Positions 54,791 to 64,000 of a stretch of 64,000 bases of DNA are shown in pieces; the stretch's first letter is position 1; the number at the start of each line of letters is the position of its first letter. The notes beneath the pieces are model-generated. The model saw only the letters and a program-made list of their open reading frames with translations, was not told the origin of the DNA and did not search any database. Origin of the DNA: Schistocerca nitens. Lineage: Eukaryota > Arthropoda > Insecta > Orthoptera > Acrididae. Position numbers and translations under genes: made by a program. Where the stretch lies: NCBI RefSeq assembly GCF_023898315.1, contig NC_064617.1, positions 714,509,202 through 714,573,201 on the forward strand, written 5' to 3'.

Positions 54791-55949
54791 CAGGTGAAAT
54801 GTTTGCCACAAACTGCACATACTGTCCCCTCAAATTATAAGTAGAAACATGGACTGTTCCCCTAGAATTAGATTACAAACAAACCAATGTATTGGTATCA
54901 TAACGTATTTCTCGATCACAAAGTTCAGTATTAAAGTTTCAGCAATGTGCTACATTTATTTTGACCACTGTTTTAGTTGCCTTAATACCCGTCACTGTCG
55001 TTAATATTTGTGGGGACATCACAAGTGTCATACATTTACTAGAACGTTTATGGAATAAATCACGTTGTCTAGATTTCAGATGTCCTCTCACGTGCCAGAA
55101 ATAAACGCAATCTCTGTTCTTGTCTCATCAGACTGTGATCAATACATGCATGCTGACTGGAGTGTTGATACTGAGAGCAAGGTTTCATCCGTTTTCCACG
55201 ACTTCTACGAACTGGAATGCGCTTCTGGGATCATACTGTTATGAGAGACATTATAAAAACAGCTCACCATAATACACTCCACTGTATTATGAAACTCATT
55301 TTGTATTCAATGTTGTCAACATTATCAAAGTGAAACGGATATGTAAGTTTTAGAGTTAGCCACTTTATAAAACCAGGTGGTTTGCAAAGTGCATATGCAG
55401 CTATAGGTATTAGTATTTTTTGCATTTTTCGGTTTGTAGACGTTCATTGTAGCCACTGCGCAAGTTTAAATTTACCTGCCTTTAAATTATCTCTACTGCA
55501 GTCTTCACAAATATACGTACTTGCTAATTTTCTCATATTCCTGCTTTCACTATTCCTGTCATTAGTATTTCTAAGCGTTAGGTCCAACGGAAACTGTAAG
55601 ACCTGTTGCAAGATGTGTCTCACCATAAATACAACAGTAAAATATGAAGAATGTCTGGTTATGTATTAGGGGGCAACTTATGGCTCTAACCTTCCTAAAA
55701 TAAATAAATGAAACACTCACCCTACGACTTACCTAGGAAAAGTTCTTTACAACTTATACAGAAACCAGGCTGTAGTTATACGAATCGAACAACATGAGAG
55801 GCAAGCAGTAGCTTAGAAGAGAGAGATATGGTTGTAGCCCATCCCCATTGATATTCAGTCTGTACAATCAGCCAGTAGTTAAAAAAAAAAAAAAAAAAAA
55901 AAAAACCACCTTGCGGAGTAATTTGAAAAAAAAAGCATTAAAGTTCAGG
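54791..55949. other. Unannotated interval
   Basis: Open frames on opposite strands overlap at 55382-55669 (+, hydrophobic) and 55444-55626 (-, with ICEDCSRDNLKAGKFKLAQW); neither belongs to a family I know. A run of 25 A at 55881-55905 may be an old poly(A) tail. Confidence 0.35.
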
Positions 55950-56723
55950 GAGTAGAAATTAAAAATTTTAGGTTTGCCTTTGACATTGTAATTCTGTCAG
56001 AGACAGGAAAGGACTTGGAAGAAGAGTTGAGCGGAATGGTTAATGTCTTAAGAAGAGATTATACGTCGAACATCAAGAAATATAAATCAAGGAGAATGGA
56101 ATATAATCATATTAAATCAGTGTATGCTACAGGTATCAGACTAGAAAAGTAGACAGTAAAATTAGTAGATCAGTTTAATACTTCCGTGCAGTAAAGTAAC
56201 TGATACCAGCTGAAATGGTTAGTGTATAAGATGCAGAATGGTAATAACAAGGGAAACATTTCTGCAAAAGGGAAATTTGTTAATATTTAATACAAATGTC
56301 ACTGATGGAAAGTCTTTTTGATGACATATTTCAGGACTGTACATAGCCTTGTACGGATGTGAAATGTCAATGATAAGCAGCTCAAACACGAAGAGAGAAG
56401 AAGCTTTTTAAGTGTCGTGCTCTAGAATAATGCTGAAGATTAAGTGGGTACATTGAATAACAAATGAGGAGATACTGACTAGAATTGGAGAAAAAAGAAA
56501 CTTATGACATAACTTGAATAAAAGAAGAAATCGGTCCATAGGACACTTCCTGAGGTATCAGTTTGGTGAAAGAGGGAAGTGTAGAGGATAAAAATTGTAG
56601 AAGCAGACCTAGACGTGATTCAGTGCGATGGACGTATGTTGCAGCTGTTAGTCAGAGACGAAGAAGCTTGCCCAGCATACAGAGCTTTATCTAATCAATC
56701 TTCGGACTGAACGGCAAAACAAC
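55950..56723 (+). mobile_element. RTE-type retrotransposon 3' fragment (same family as 1120-3262)
   Basis: Collinear with the relic at 1120-3262: shared blocks include gtcagagacaggaaagga, tagaattggagaaaaaag and the tail cttcggactgaacggcaaaa. Strongly decayed, with no long open frame. The solo LTR at 56724 is inserted in its A/C-rich 3' tail. Confidence 0.75.
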
Positions 56724-57406
56724 TGAAACCTCCCCTTAGAAAAATTTATGAATGATTGTGCTGATGAACCTCAACGTTAATTGATTTTCAAACAGCTGAG
56801 CAGAACTGAATGAACTTACTTATTACTGAATTGACACACAATATTTTTAGCGCAACGCAATCTGATTTTCAATTATCCCTGCAAAAGAATGGCGCTGACT
56901 GACAATAACCTATACCTTTCATGAAACACTTGCCTCACAAAAATCTTCGTTACTCGAACCACTGCAATAGAGCGAGCACCAATACTGCCAGCTAAACAAA
57001 AGATTCTAACTACTGAACGCACTAACTACTGATAGGCATAGTTAGCAAATGAAAGATTTTGATAGAGAACAAGCAATGTATTTACCTTAAAAGTGTTCAA
57101 AAGTCATAATATATATATCTATCAGTTCATGACATCCAGTCTTACAAATTTACTGTCTCTGATGGACTCACGTCCAGATCATCCTCTCTCAAAACTCCGC
57201 CATCTCTCTCCCCACACCCACCACCGCTGGCGGCTCACCTACAACTGCACAACGCTATGCGCTGTTCACATCCAACTGCCCAACACTACAATAGCGAATA
57301 TTTCAACAATACCAACCAGCCACAGACTGCACACAGCACAGCCAGTGATTTTCATACAGAGGGCTACGTGACGTTACCAACATAAAAACTCAACAGGCTA
57401 CTTACA
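56724..57406 (-). mobile_element. Solo LTR, family 2, copy b (683 bp)
   Basis: On the minus strand it begins TGTAAGTAGCCTGTTG and ends GGGGAGGTTTCA, the TG...CA ends of an LTR. A 4-bp direct repeat caac lies at 56720-56723 and 57407-57410. No internal region is present. Inverted relative to copy a at 28906-29627. Confidence 0.75.
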
Positions 57407-57410
57407 CAAC

Positions 57411-57613
57411 GACTTCAACAAATAAAGTTAAAAAATTGTGAATGCTTTTCTGATACCGAACCAGTGAATAAATAAACAACATTATTAATCGCAAGCTAAT
57501 TACCAGTCACTGCAAAGGAAAAAATTGTATACGTTTATAGAAAATTAGGTACCATCTTTGGAAGAACTTTTTATTTAATTTCACCCACTATTAGATGGTT
57601 GTTGTTTCCGGAT
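57411..57613. other. Unannotated interval
   Basis: Short AT-rich stretch with nothing recognised. Confidence 0.4.
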
Positions 57614-57625
57614 ATCAAATTAATT

Positions 57626-57832
57626 CAAATGGTTCAAATGGCTCTGAGCACTATGGGACTCAACTGCTTTGGTCATAAGTCCCCTAGAACTTAGAACTAC
57701 TTAAACCTAACTAACCTAAGGACAGCACACAACACCCAGCCATCACGAGGCAGAGAAAATCCCTGACCCCGCCGGGAATCGAACCCGGGCGTGGGAAGCG
57801 AGAACGCTACCGCACGACCACGAGATGCGGGC
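57626..57832 (-). mobile_element. SINE family G, copy 2 (family A body, Gly-like head)
   Basis: Same Gly-like head and family A body as 32122-32327, without the extra head step, and with the usual 3' end ttcaaatggctctgagc on the plus strand. Perfect 12-bp target duplication atcaaattaatt at 57614-57625 and 57833-57844. Confidence 0.93.
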
Positions 57833-57844
57833 ATCAAATTAATT

Positions 57845-58124
57845 GCTGCTGATAGTCACCATTTGAATTTCTGACAAATTCATGATAAGTGTCATAAATA
57901 AAAAACTTGATTAAAAGCAGATAATATTAATACCGTAAGAATTTTTGGATATTTCCTTGCTCTCACGAAACATTAGATTTAAAAGAGAAAAAAAAACGAC
58001 ATGAAAAATGCAGCGAAGTATTTGTTTCAGTTTAAAACATAAAAATACACTGACTTTGAGCGTAAATTATTATTTGTGATAATTCTTATTTATTGTTCAG
58101 TCTGAGTAACACATTTATAATTTT
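57845..58124. other. Unannotated interval
   Basis: AT-rich, nothing recognised. Confidence 0.4.
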
Positions 58125-58529
58125 GTTATTGTTTATTGTTGGTTTGATCTTTGGTCCAAAGATTGGTTTGATGCAGCTCTTCATGCTGCTCTACCCTGTG
58201 CAAAAGTCTTCATCTCCGAAAAGCCACTATAACGTACATCCTTCTTAATCTGTTTAATGTAGTCATCTATTGGTCTCCCTCAACGTTTTTTACCCCCCCA
58301 CACTTCCCTCCTATACTAAACTGGTGATTTCCCTGCTGTCGCATAATGTGTCCTATTGACCGATTCTTTCTTGTAGCCAAGAGGTGTCACAAAGTTCTTG
58401 CCCCCCCCCCCCCCCGCAGTTTCGACCTACTCATCTAATCTTCAGCATTCTGCTGTAACACCACCTTTCGAAAGCCTCTATTCTCTTCTTGTCTAAACTG
58501 TTTATCGTCCATCGTTCACTTCCGTTTTC
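58125..58529 (-). mobile_element. RTE-type retrotransposon 3' fragment, minus strand
   Basis: Starts with the complement of the tail (gttattgtttattgttggtt, then gatttgatgcagctct-like sequence ggtttgatgcagctcttc) and runs back through the region encoding the R-D-R-S-I-G-H block and tctattctcttcttgtctaa, the complement of acaagaagagaatag in the other copies. A run of 16-17 C near 58401 interrupts it. Confidence 0.75.
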
Positions 58530-58712
58530 AATTTGATGACATGCTTCGAACACGCAGAATCATCTTTAAATCTAAGTAGTTGCCTCAACAACGTGTCTTG
58601 TCTGTTCAGAACCTCATGTCAGAGTACTGGTTTTGAACAGACAAGACAGTTTGCTGACGAGACTACTCAGACCTAAAGATGATCCTGAGTGATCGAATGA
58701 TGTCATACAATT
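58530..58712. repeat. Imperfect palindrome with 83-bp arms
   Basis: 58530-58612 aligns without gaps to the reverse complement of 58630-58712, about 66 of 83 positions identical, around a 17-base centre. Best-kept block: tgtcttgtctgttca against tgaacagacaagaca. It begins where the RTE similarity stops, so it either inserted there or marks an unrelated foldback element. Confidence 0.8.
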
Positions 58713-59406
58713 AAAAATATGCGATTGAGACTGAAAAGTAAATCCGAATTTTCTTAAACAGCAGTACAGTTTCTGATTCTTACGAGAAAAATATGTCAGT
58801 TATAGTGGTAAGTTATTATTCATTTTTGTTTGTTCATAATGATTTGACGGAATTCGTAGGAATTTCATTCCTCCCACGAAAGAAATTGCAAAACCGTAGT
58901 AACTGTGAAAATGAAAGGCAAGTGTGTAACAGTGTAAAGACGTGTCGGATGAGTTTCGTCAGATTTTACGGGGAAAGGCTACCGGTCAGAGAGTGCTTCG
59001 GACCGTGCGAGTGTGCACGGCGCTTACAGAGCGGAGGAGGGGGCAACAGGCTGTTGCTTTCAGTAGCAGCGGGACGTGGCGATCAGCGCCCATTAGTGTT
59101 CTGGACACGCGCTGCCCGCTACAAGTATTTCAGTCGCTCGCCGCTGAGGTAACGTGGAAGCTAGCGGTAGATGGCAGATTTAACGCGCCGTTTTTCTCGC
59201 TGCTCGCCAAGCTTCTCTGACGGCCAGAGAAAACTCAGATTAGCAACTAAGCACATTGGACATGCTGTTTGATCCGCATTTTGCAGGAACGACAATGGGC
59301 TGTCCTTGCGGTCGTGGGCCACAGCAGTAGCATAAATCAAAAAACAAAATTCACGTCGTAAATAGCTAACTGAGAATTATTCCGCCGTCTGAATGTAGGT
59401 ATTACA
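58713..59406. other. Interval with a CpG-rich open segment (58920-59230)
   Basis: A plus-strand frame from 58793 stays open for 119 codons and an overlapping one to 59220 for 92. The sequence ctgaggtaacg at 59145-59155 looks like a splice donor. No protein family is recognised, and a GC-rich stretch readily opens frames by chance. A first exon or an LTR are both possible. Confidence 0.3.
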
Positions 59407-59417
59407 TGATTAACATT

Positions 59418-59616
59418 GGCCGGCCGAAGTGGCCGTGCGGTTAAAGGCGCTGCAGTCTGGAACCGCAAGACCGCTACGGTCGCAGGTTTGAATCCTGCCT
59501 CGGGCATGGATGTTTGTGATGTACTTAGGTTAGTTGGGTTTAACTAGTTCTAAGTTCTAGGGGACTAATGACCTCAGCAGTTGAGTCCCATAGTGCTCAG
59601 AGCCATTTGAACCATT
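59418..59616 (+). mobile_element. SINE family A, copy 6
   Basis: Plus-strand full-length copy with head AAGTGGCCGTGCGG and B box GGTTTGAATCC. Perfect 11-bp target duplication tgattaacatt at 59407-59417 and 59617-59627. Confidence 0.93.
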
Positions 59617-59688
59617 TGATTAACATTTTTCTTTCCTACTCTCTATACATTTTTTCTTCATCGATGCCCAACGTTCTTCGACGTTAAC

Positions 59689-59690
<2 letters not shown>

Positions 59691-59719
<29 letters not shown>

Positions 59720-59723
59720 CTTC
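59691..59723. repeat. (TTC)n microsatellite
   Basis: Eleven uninterrupted TTC units. Confidence 0.95.
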
Positions 59724-59739
59724 TGCTTTTATGGCCTCA

Positions 59740-61690
59740 TTGGACCACTTCAATCAATCATTTTCTGGTCATGTACATCAATAACCTTTTTTTCTGAACT
59801 TCCCAGTAGCTTTTCATACGTTCTGATCTATTCTGTAGTTCCTCATCTGTAAATACCGTTTTCATTGTACATCGTTTGTCTATTTTTGGTCTGAATCTCA
59901 CTTTCATGTTTTATAGTTTCTTTAAAATTTCTGTTTTGTTTTGCAAATCGTCCAGGGTTCCTATCCCACCTGATTTCCTTCATCCATATTACTTTTTGTT
60001 TCATGTTCCACAGTTTTCCTTCAGTTCTTCTTGGTAATCTGGTTTATGATGTCCTCAAATCCGAGTGGTATGTGGTCTACGCCGTAGGCTCCAGGTCATT
60101 GTGCACGATTTCATATGGCACCATACGCCATTGTGCAATTTTTTACATATTTCCTGCTTTTGAAATGTCCTAGTTGTTCTTCTCTCTACTTTCGTCGATT
60201 CCGTTTTTCTGAGTGATTCTGAAAAGAGTTTCACTTCCGTATGTCACTTCTGGTTGAACCACTGTTTTACTAATCACTGGTTTTTTAATTTAGTTTTGAT
60301 TGATAGATTTTTCTTATTGTATGTAGACCATGTTAATTTTTGAGCTTTTATTGTTTTATTAGTGCTTTCTTGCCCTGCAGCTTTCTCGTCCAAGTTGTAT
60401 GTTACAATTTCTCTTAGATATTTCAAGTGTTTCACTATTTTTACTTTCCTGTTATCTACTGTAGTGCGATTGATTACTAGTGGATCTGCTATCATTATTG
60501 CAGTCTTTTCTAATGGTATCTTGGGTCCTACTTTTTATGCTTTATTTGATAAGGGCCTGTTAATTGAATCTGGCTTCTTGAATGCTATTAGCTGGCAATG
60601 TTAAGTCATATGTGAATCCTGAACAACTGAAGGTTATTTAATCTTCTTTGGTTACAATTATTATGTTTTTAGAATTTTTCTTGTACCGTTCCTTCATCAT
60701 CTACTCCAGAACATAGTTGAAATGGGATGGCGATAAACCATCTCCCTGTCTTAACCCTGTTTTAATCGTAAATTGCTCAGATATTTCTCCTCCGAACTTT
60801 ACTTTAGATCTGTCGTTCGTTACAGTTAATTTTATGATTTTTATTAATTTGGGATGGAATCCAAAATTCTATAGTATTTTCATCATTGAAGACCTGTGGA
60901 TACAATCATAACCTTTTTTTTAATTCAACAAAGCTTCTGACTTTTTGTTTTTGTCTTCTTTTGTAACAATCCGTTATCAGTATCGAAGCTATTATTTGTT
61001 TTGGGCAGCTTCTCCAGGGCCCAAATCCTCCTTGGTATTCTCTTAGTTCCAGTTCAAGCTGAGGTTTACAACGATTGTATAAAATTCTTAAATATGACTT
61101 TATATGTGATACCCAAAAGGGAAATTCGTGTATGTCTGGATTTGATCTGACTCCTTCTTTGTGTAAGAGGTGGAGCATAACTATAGTCGAGTGTTCTGGT
61201 AGCTCTTCTTTTTTCCAGATTTCCATTTGCTTTGGTGTATTGATATCGTCACTGGTTCTGCTGTATATTTCCAGAGTTCCTCATATATTTCAATGTTCTC
61301 CACTTCCTTTGTAGTATTTCAACTCTTTTAAAGCTTTGTAGACTTCATAGATTAAGGGTGGGTTTATATTTTCTGCTGGTGTTTTAAATAGGGGTATCTC
61401 TGTCTATTTGTGGTAGTTCTGGAGATCTTCGCAATTTAATAATTTTGATAGTGTGTTATTTCTATTGCTATGGGCCTTCTTATTAATTTTATCCTTTGAC
61501 ATTAATGTTAGAGAGTAATTTCTGTAGTTTACTAATAAATATTTTGCGGTAATCCCTCGACTTCGTTTTCTCGCTATTTGTTTCTATCTCTAGAAATATA
61601 TTTTTTTGTAATTGGCGTGTAATCCTTCTTATTAATTTTTGATTCATTTTAGTTTGTTTTGTGAGTTCCAGGTGATCTTCTGATTTATGA
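59740..61690 (-). mobile_element. RTE-like retrotransposon E, degenerate
   Basis: Minus strand fragments in order: 61489-61701 with KSRDYRKIFISKLQKLL (connector before the RT), 60906-61226 with WKKEELPEHSTIVMLHLLHK, then RILYNRCKPQLELELREYQG and GFGPWRSCPKQI (RT blocks 1 to 2, usual G-F-R-P-G-R-S-C), 60274-60495 with KIVKHLKYLREIVTYN (usual K-Y-L-G). The catalytic YADD region is not readable. A different RTE lineage from the element at 6895-10080. Confidence 0.7.
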
Positions 61691-61701
61691 ATCTGATACA
61701 C

Positions 61702-62815
61702 TTACTTAACAATTCATTAACAGTACTTTTACTTTCCGGTTTTTTGCAGAATATGGGCTTAAATTTTCCCTTGTCAATAACAGGAATAATATTACTGTAT
61801 TTCTTACACAGAAACTTTATTGTTGTTGCTTTTAGTCATACACCTCTCCATGGTAATCGATATTTTACAAGTCTCTGCATACCTATTCTAATTCACAGCC
61901 ACTTGATACTGCTTACTCTGATCAAGACTTTGTCTATTCCTGCCCCCTACACTCCCACCCATTCCCCCAAAATACACATACAATTCACTCCATTACTAAA
62001 CAACTACTCCTTGATGTTACTATACATGTCCCATCAATCGGTTTTTGTGAATATTTATTAATCTTCTTTACACATTTTTGTGCACTAGTTTCTACAACCA
62101 TTTTGTAATTCGTTTTTTCATACATATTGAGATGCTCCTTAGTGTCCTTAGTGTATTCATTCTACTGTTGCTCATCCTATACACATATTCAGCACCCTTT
62201 AGCTGCCTTTTACACATTTCATTTGTCATTTTATTTTTCTCTTTGTAGAAGTACTTACTTTTTCTGTTGTTATGAATGTCGTCTTTCTTTCTGAGATCCA
62301 GAATTACTTGTTTCCTAGATATTCACATGTAAATAATGCTACTAGCCATATCACCCATATCACTGATGCATACTTTTCAAGCCTTAGTTCAATAAACCAA
62401 TTCTCATTTGTTTCTTTGTTGTGTCAATTTGAATGTGTTCACTCTTCCAGGTACATGAAGTTCTCTAACTTCTTAAATATTCCACGTAGTATTTTTTAGT
62501 TTTTAGTTGTATTACTTGAGCTTTATCTCATAGGAATTTTCACACCTGTTTTCTGAGCTATTTTGTAGCATCAACTTTCACGAGTTTTCTCTTTCACTTT
62601 ACATAACTATATCATTAGGGTCTACTAAACAATATACTCCAATTTATGTAATAAATAGCAGAGAACCACCAAAGTTGTAGGTTAGTTTTCTTTGTTACCT
62701 GATGACTAGTTTTTCATTAGGCTAATCATCAAATCATCTAATAAGCTATGCAATAACATTCATTACAACAGTGACATGACTGTTCATTCTACTTAAATAC
62801 ATAAATGAGAAGTAC
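61702..62815. other. Unannotated T-rich interval
   Basis: Long pyrimidine-rich plus-strand frames (for example 61687-62061) are by-products of composition. Part may be the 5' region of retrotransposon E. Confidence 0.35.
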
Positions 62816-62862
62816 AAAATTGTAGATGTTAAACCATAATACTGTAGAACATCGACAATTTT
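62816..62862. repeat. 15-bp hairpin
   Basis: aaaattgtagatgtt at 62816-62830 pairs with aacatcgacaatttt at 62848-62862, 14 of 15 positions, with a 17-base loop. Confidence 0.8.
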
Positions 62863-62991
62863 ATGTTTCTAATTGGTAATTATGCAGTTGATCTTCCAAG
62901 CATTAACAAAAGACTCAACTAAGGTAAGGAATTTAATTATTTCTATTTACAATGCTATTTTCTGACACCATAAAGTTTACTGCCTCTTTAG

Positions 62992-63127
62992 CTAAAGGAA
63001 AAAGTAAGCAATATGCAATGGCTGGATAATAGTTTAATTACCACATATTGTACCCAATTATCTAAAGGAAAAGCAAGCATTATGAAATGGCTGGATGATA
63101 ATTTAATTACCATATAGTGTACCTGAT
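62992..63127. repeat. Tandem duplication, period about 70 bp
   Basis: ctaaaggaaaaagtaagca at 62992 recurs as ctaaaggaaaagcaagca at 63062, and aatggctggat and tttaattacca are repeated at the same spacing. Confidence 0.85.
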
Positions 63128-64000
63128 AAAGTATAAACACACACAAAGCACTAGAGCCACCTTCCAGTTTCTATGATAGTAGATATCTTACATTCTGTAG
63201 TTCCCAGAAACTGTAGTAGTTTATCAGAAATATTGCTGATTTACTGAGCACAATACTTCTTTGAGTGTTGAGATTCGATTCACTTGGGCTACAGCATATA
63301 GCGCCAAATGCTTGCATAAATATCATGTGCCATTTATGAATGTATCTGTAGAAGTCTAGGCCTAATAATATAGTCCTATTCTAAGTCAGACGAGTGTTTC
63401 ACATATTAGTTAAATGTGATACAAACCTGTTGACAAGCATTATCACGTAAGGCACCTGTAATATCAACACAGATACATTAAGCTATTGGTAGTTTTGTGA
63501 CTGTGTCAGTGTGACCTTTGCTAAAGTAGTCGACATGTGCCATGCTAATGTCGGTCACTATTAGTGTCATGGAAAGAGACAGATTTTCAGAACATAACAG
63601 TATTCCATGTTACCTACAAGCAGTGATAGTTGCTCTGAAGTCTCTAATGAGGTATTATTCTTTGTTCATTAGTACTGTATTCAGCATTTTGTGGAAAGAA
63701 TATCTTAGCATGCCACACACATTATTATTTCTTAACCATATGTATGCTGTTACACTCTATATTCAGAGATATGTCATGATAGTTAACAATGGTACGTTGC
63801 ACTCACAAGGAAATTTAAGGTTCTTTGTAAGGAACTAAGTAGGTTTGTAACAAGGCATTACTGAAAATGTTAAGTAGTAAAAATAACTAACACATTGAAA
63901 GAAAGTAAATGTAAATATACTTCATATATCCATGCCACACCACAGATAAGTCTCTAATAAAAAAGATAAGAATAATAACAAAATAGTTTGTCAGTTCATA
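63128..64000. other. Unannotated AT-rich interval
   Basis: Nothing recognised. The 98-codon plus-strand frame at 63542-63838 has no family resemblance that I can see. Confidence 0.4.

Noticed and set aside
61687..62061. 124-codon plus-strand frame with hydrophobic residues
   Set aside because: T-rich composition produces Leu, Ile and Phe codons. No signal peptide or conserved motif, and it lies next to a minus-strand retrotransposon.
1..64000. CRISPR array, operon or prophage structure
   Set aside because: No regularly spaced repeats or bacterial gene organisation; SINEs and introduced elements are those of an animal genome.

Overview
This is a repeat-dominated piece of a large insect genome, most likely an orthopteran of the locust/grasshopper (Schistocerca) type. 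Several SINE families here (a 'gagcactatgggact' body with a class II tRNA-like head, a 'gcgaggtggcgcagtgg' head family, and a 'tagctcagatggtagagc' head family), together with the RTE, Tc1/mariner, pogo and Penelope-like relics, look like the repertoire of that group. That assignment rests on recognition of repeat families, not on a host marker gene. I found no convincing host protein-coding gene, rRNA or functional tRNA. Every recognisable coding sequence belongs to a transposable element, and only two transposase genes are intact. Distances, identities and duplications quoted were read by eye.

Layout. 0-4.1 kb: a non-LTR C-terminal relic, a CpG-rich stretch, an RTE fragment split by a Penelope-like element (PLE) with an 8-bp target duplication, then an inverted pair of tRNA-head SINEs inserted as one unit. 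5-6.3 kb: a dead Tc1-type gene broken by two SINEs. 6.9-10.1 kb: a minus-strand RTE relic split by a 1.65-kb dispersed repeat, whose second copy lies at 51.4-53.1 kb. 10.1-13.2 kb: a plus-strand CR1/L2-like retrotransposon split by a complete 1,422-bp Tc1-type transposon. 13.4-17.1 kb: a mariner relic, SINEs and a possible reverse-transcriptase scrap. 18.1-19.6 kb: a palindromic (foldback) element with a hammerhead-ribozyme-like motif in each arm, later interrupted by a SINE (itself split by another SINE) and by a 717-bp solo LTR. 20-23.2 kb: a SINE, a transposase relic, a second inverted SINE pair and a much better preserved PLE with a reverse transcriptase and a GIY-YIG endonuclease. 25-29.6 kb: a SINE, a DDE transposase relic, a pogo-type relic and an LTR. 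32-37.1 kb: SINEs, a third hammerhead-like motif and an inverted pair of exon-like repeats. 37.3-41.1 kb: a second complete 1,422-bp Tc1-type copy and an older Tc1-type element carrying a CR1/L2-like insertion. 45.5-47.2 kb: a pogo-type relic with a PHD-like finger. 48.2-49.7 kb: a non-autonomous transposon with 28-bp terminal inverted repeats. 53.5-54.8 kb: another Tc1 relic with a SINE. 56-61.7 kb: RTE relics, a solo LTR, a palindrome and SINEs. The remainder is AT-rich sequence with simple repeats.

The contents do not form a pathway. They are a layered record of insertions whose order can often be read from target-site duplications. The strongest lead for something undescribed is the hammerhead-bearing foldback element at 18.1-19.6 kb and the structurally similar motif at 33.9 kb.
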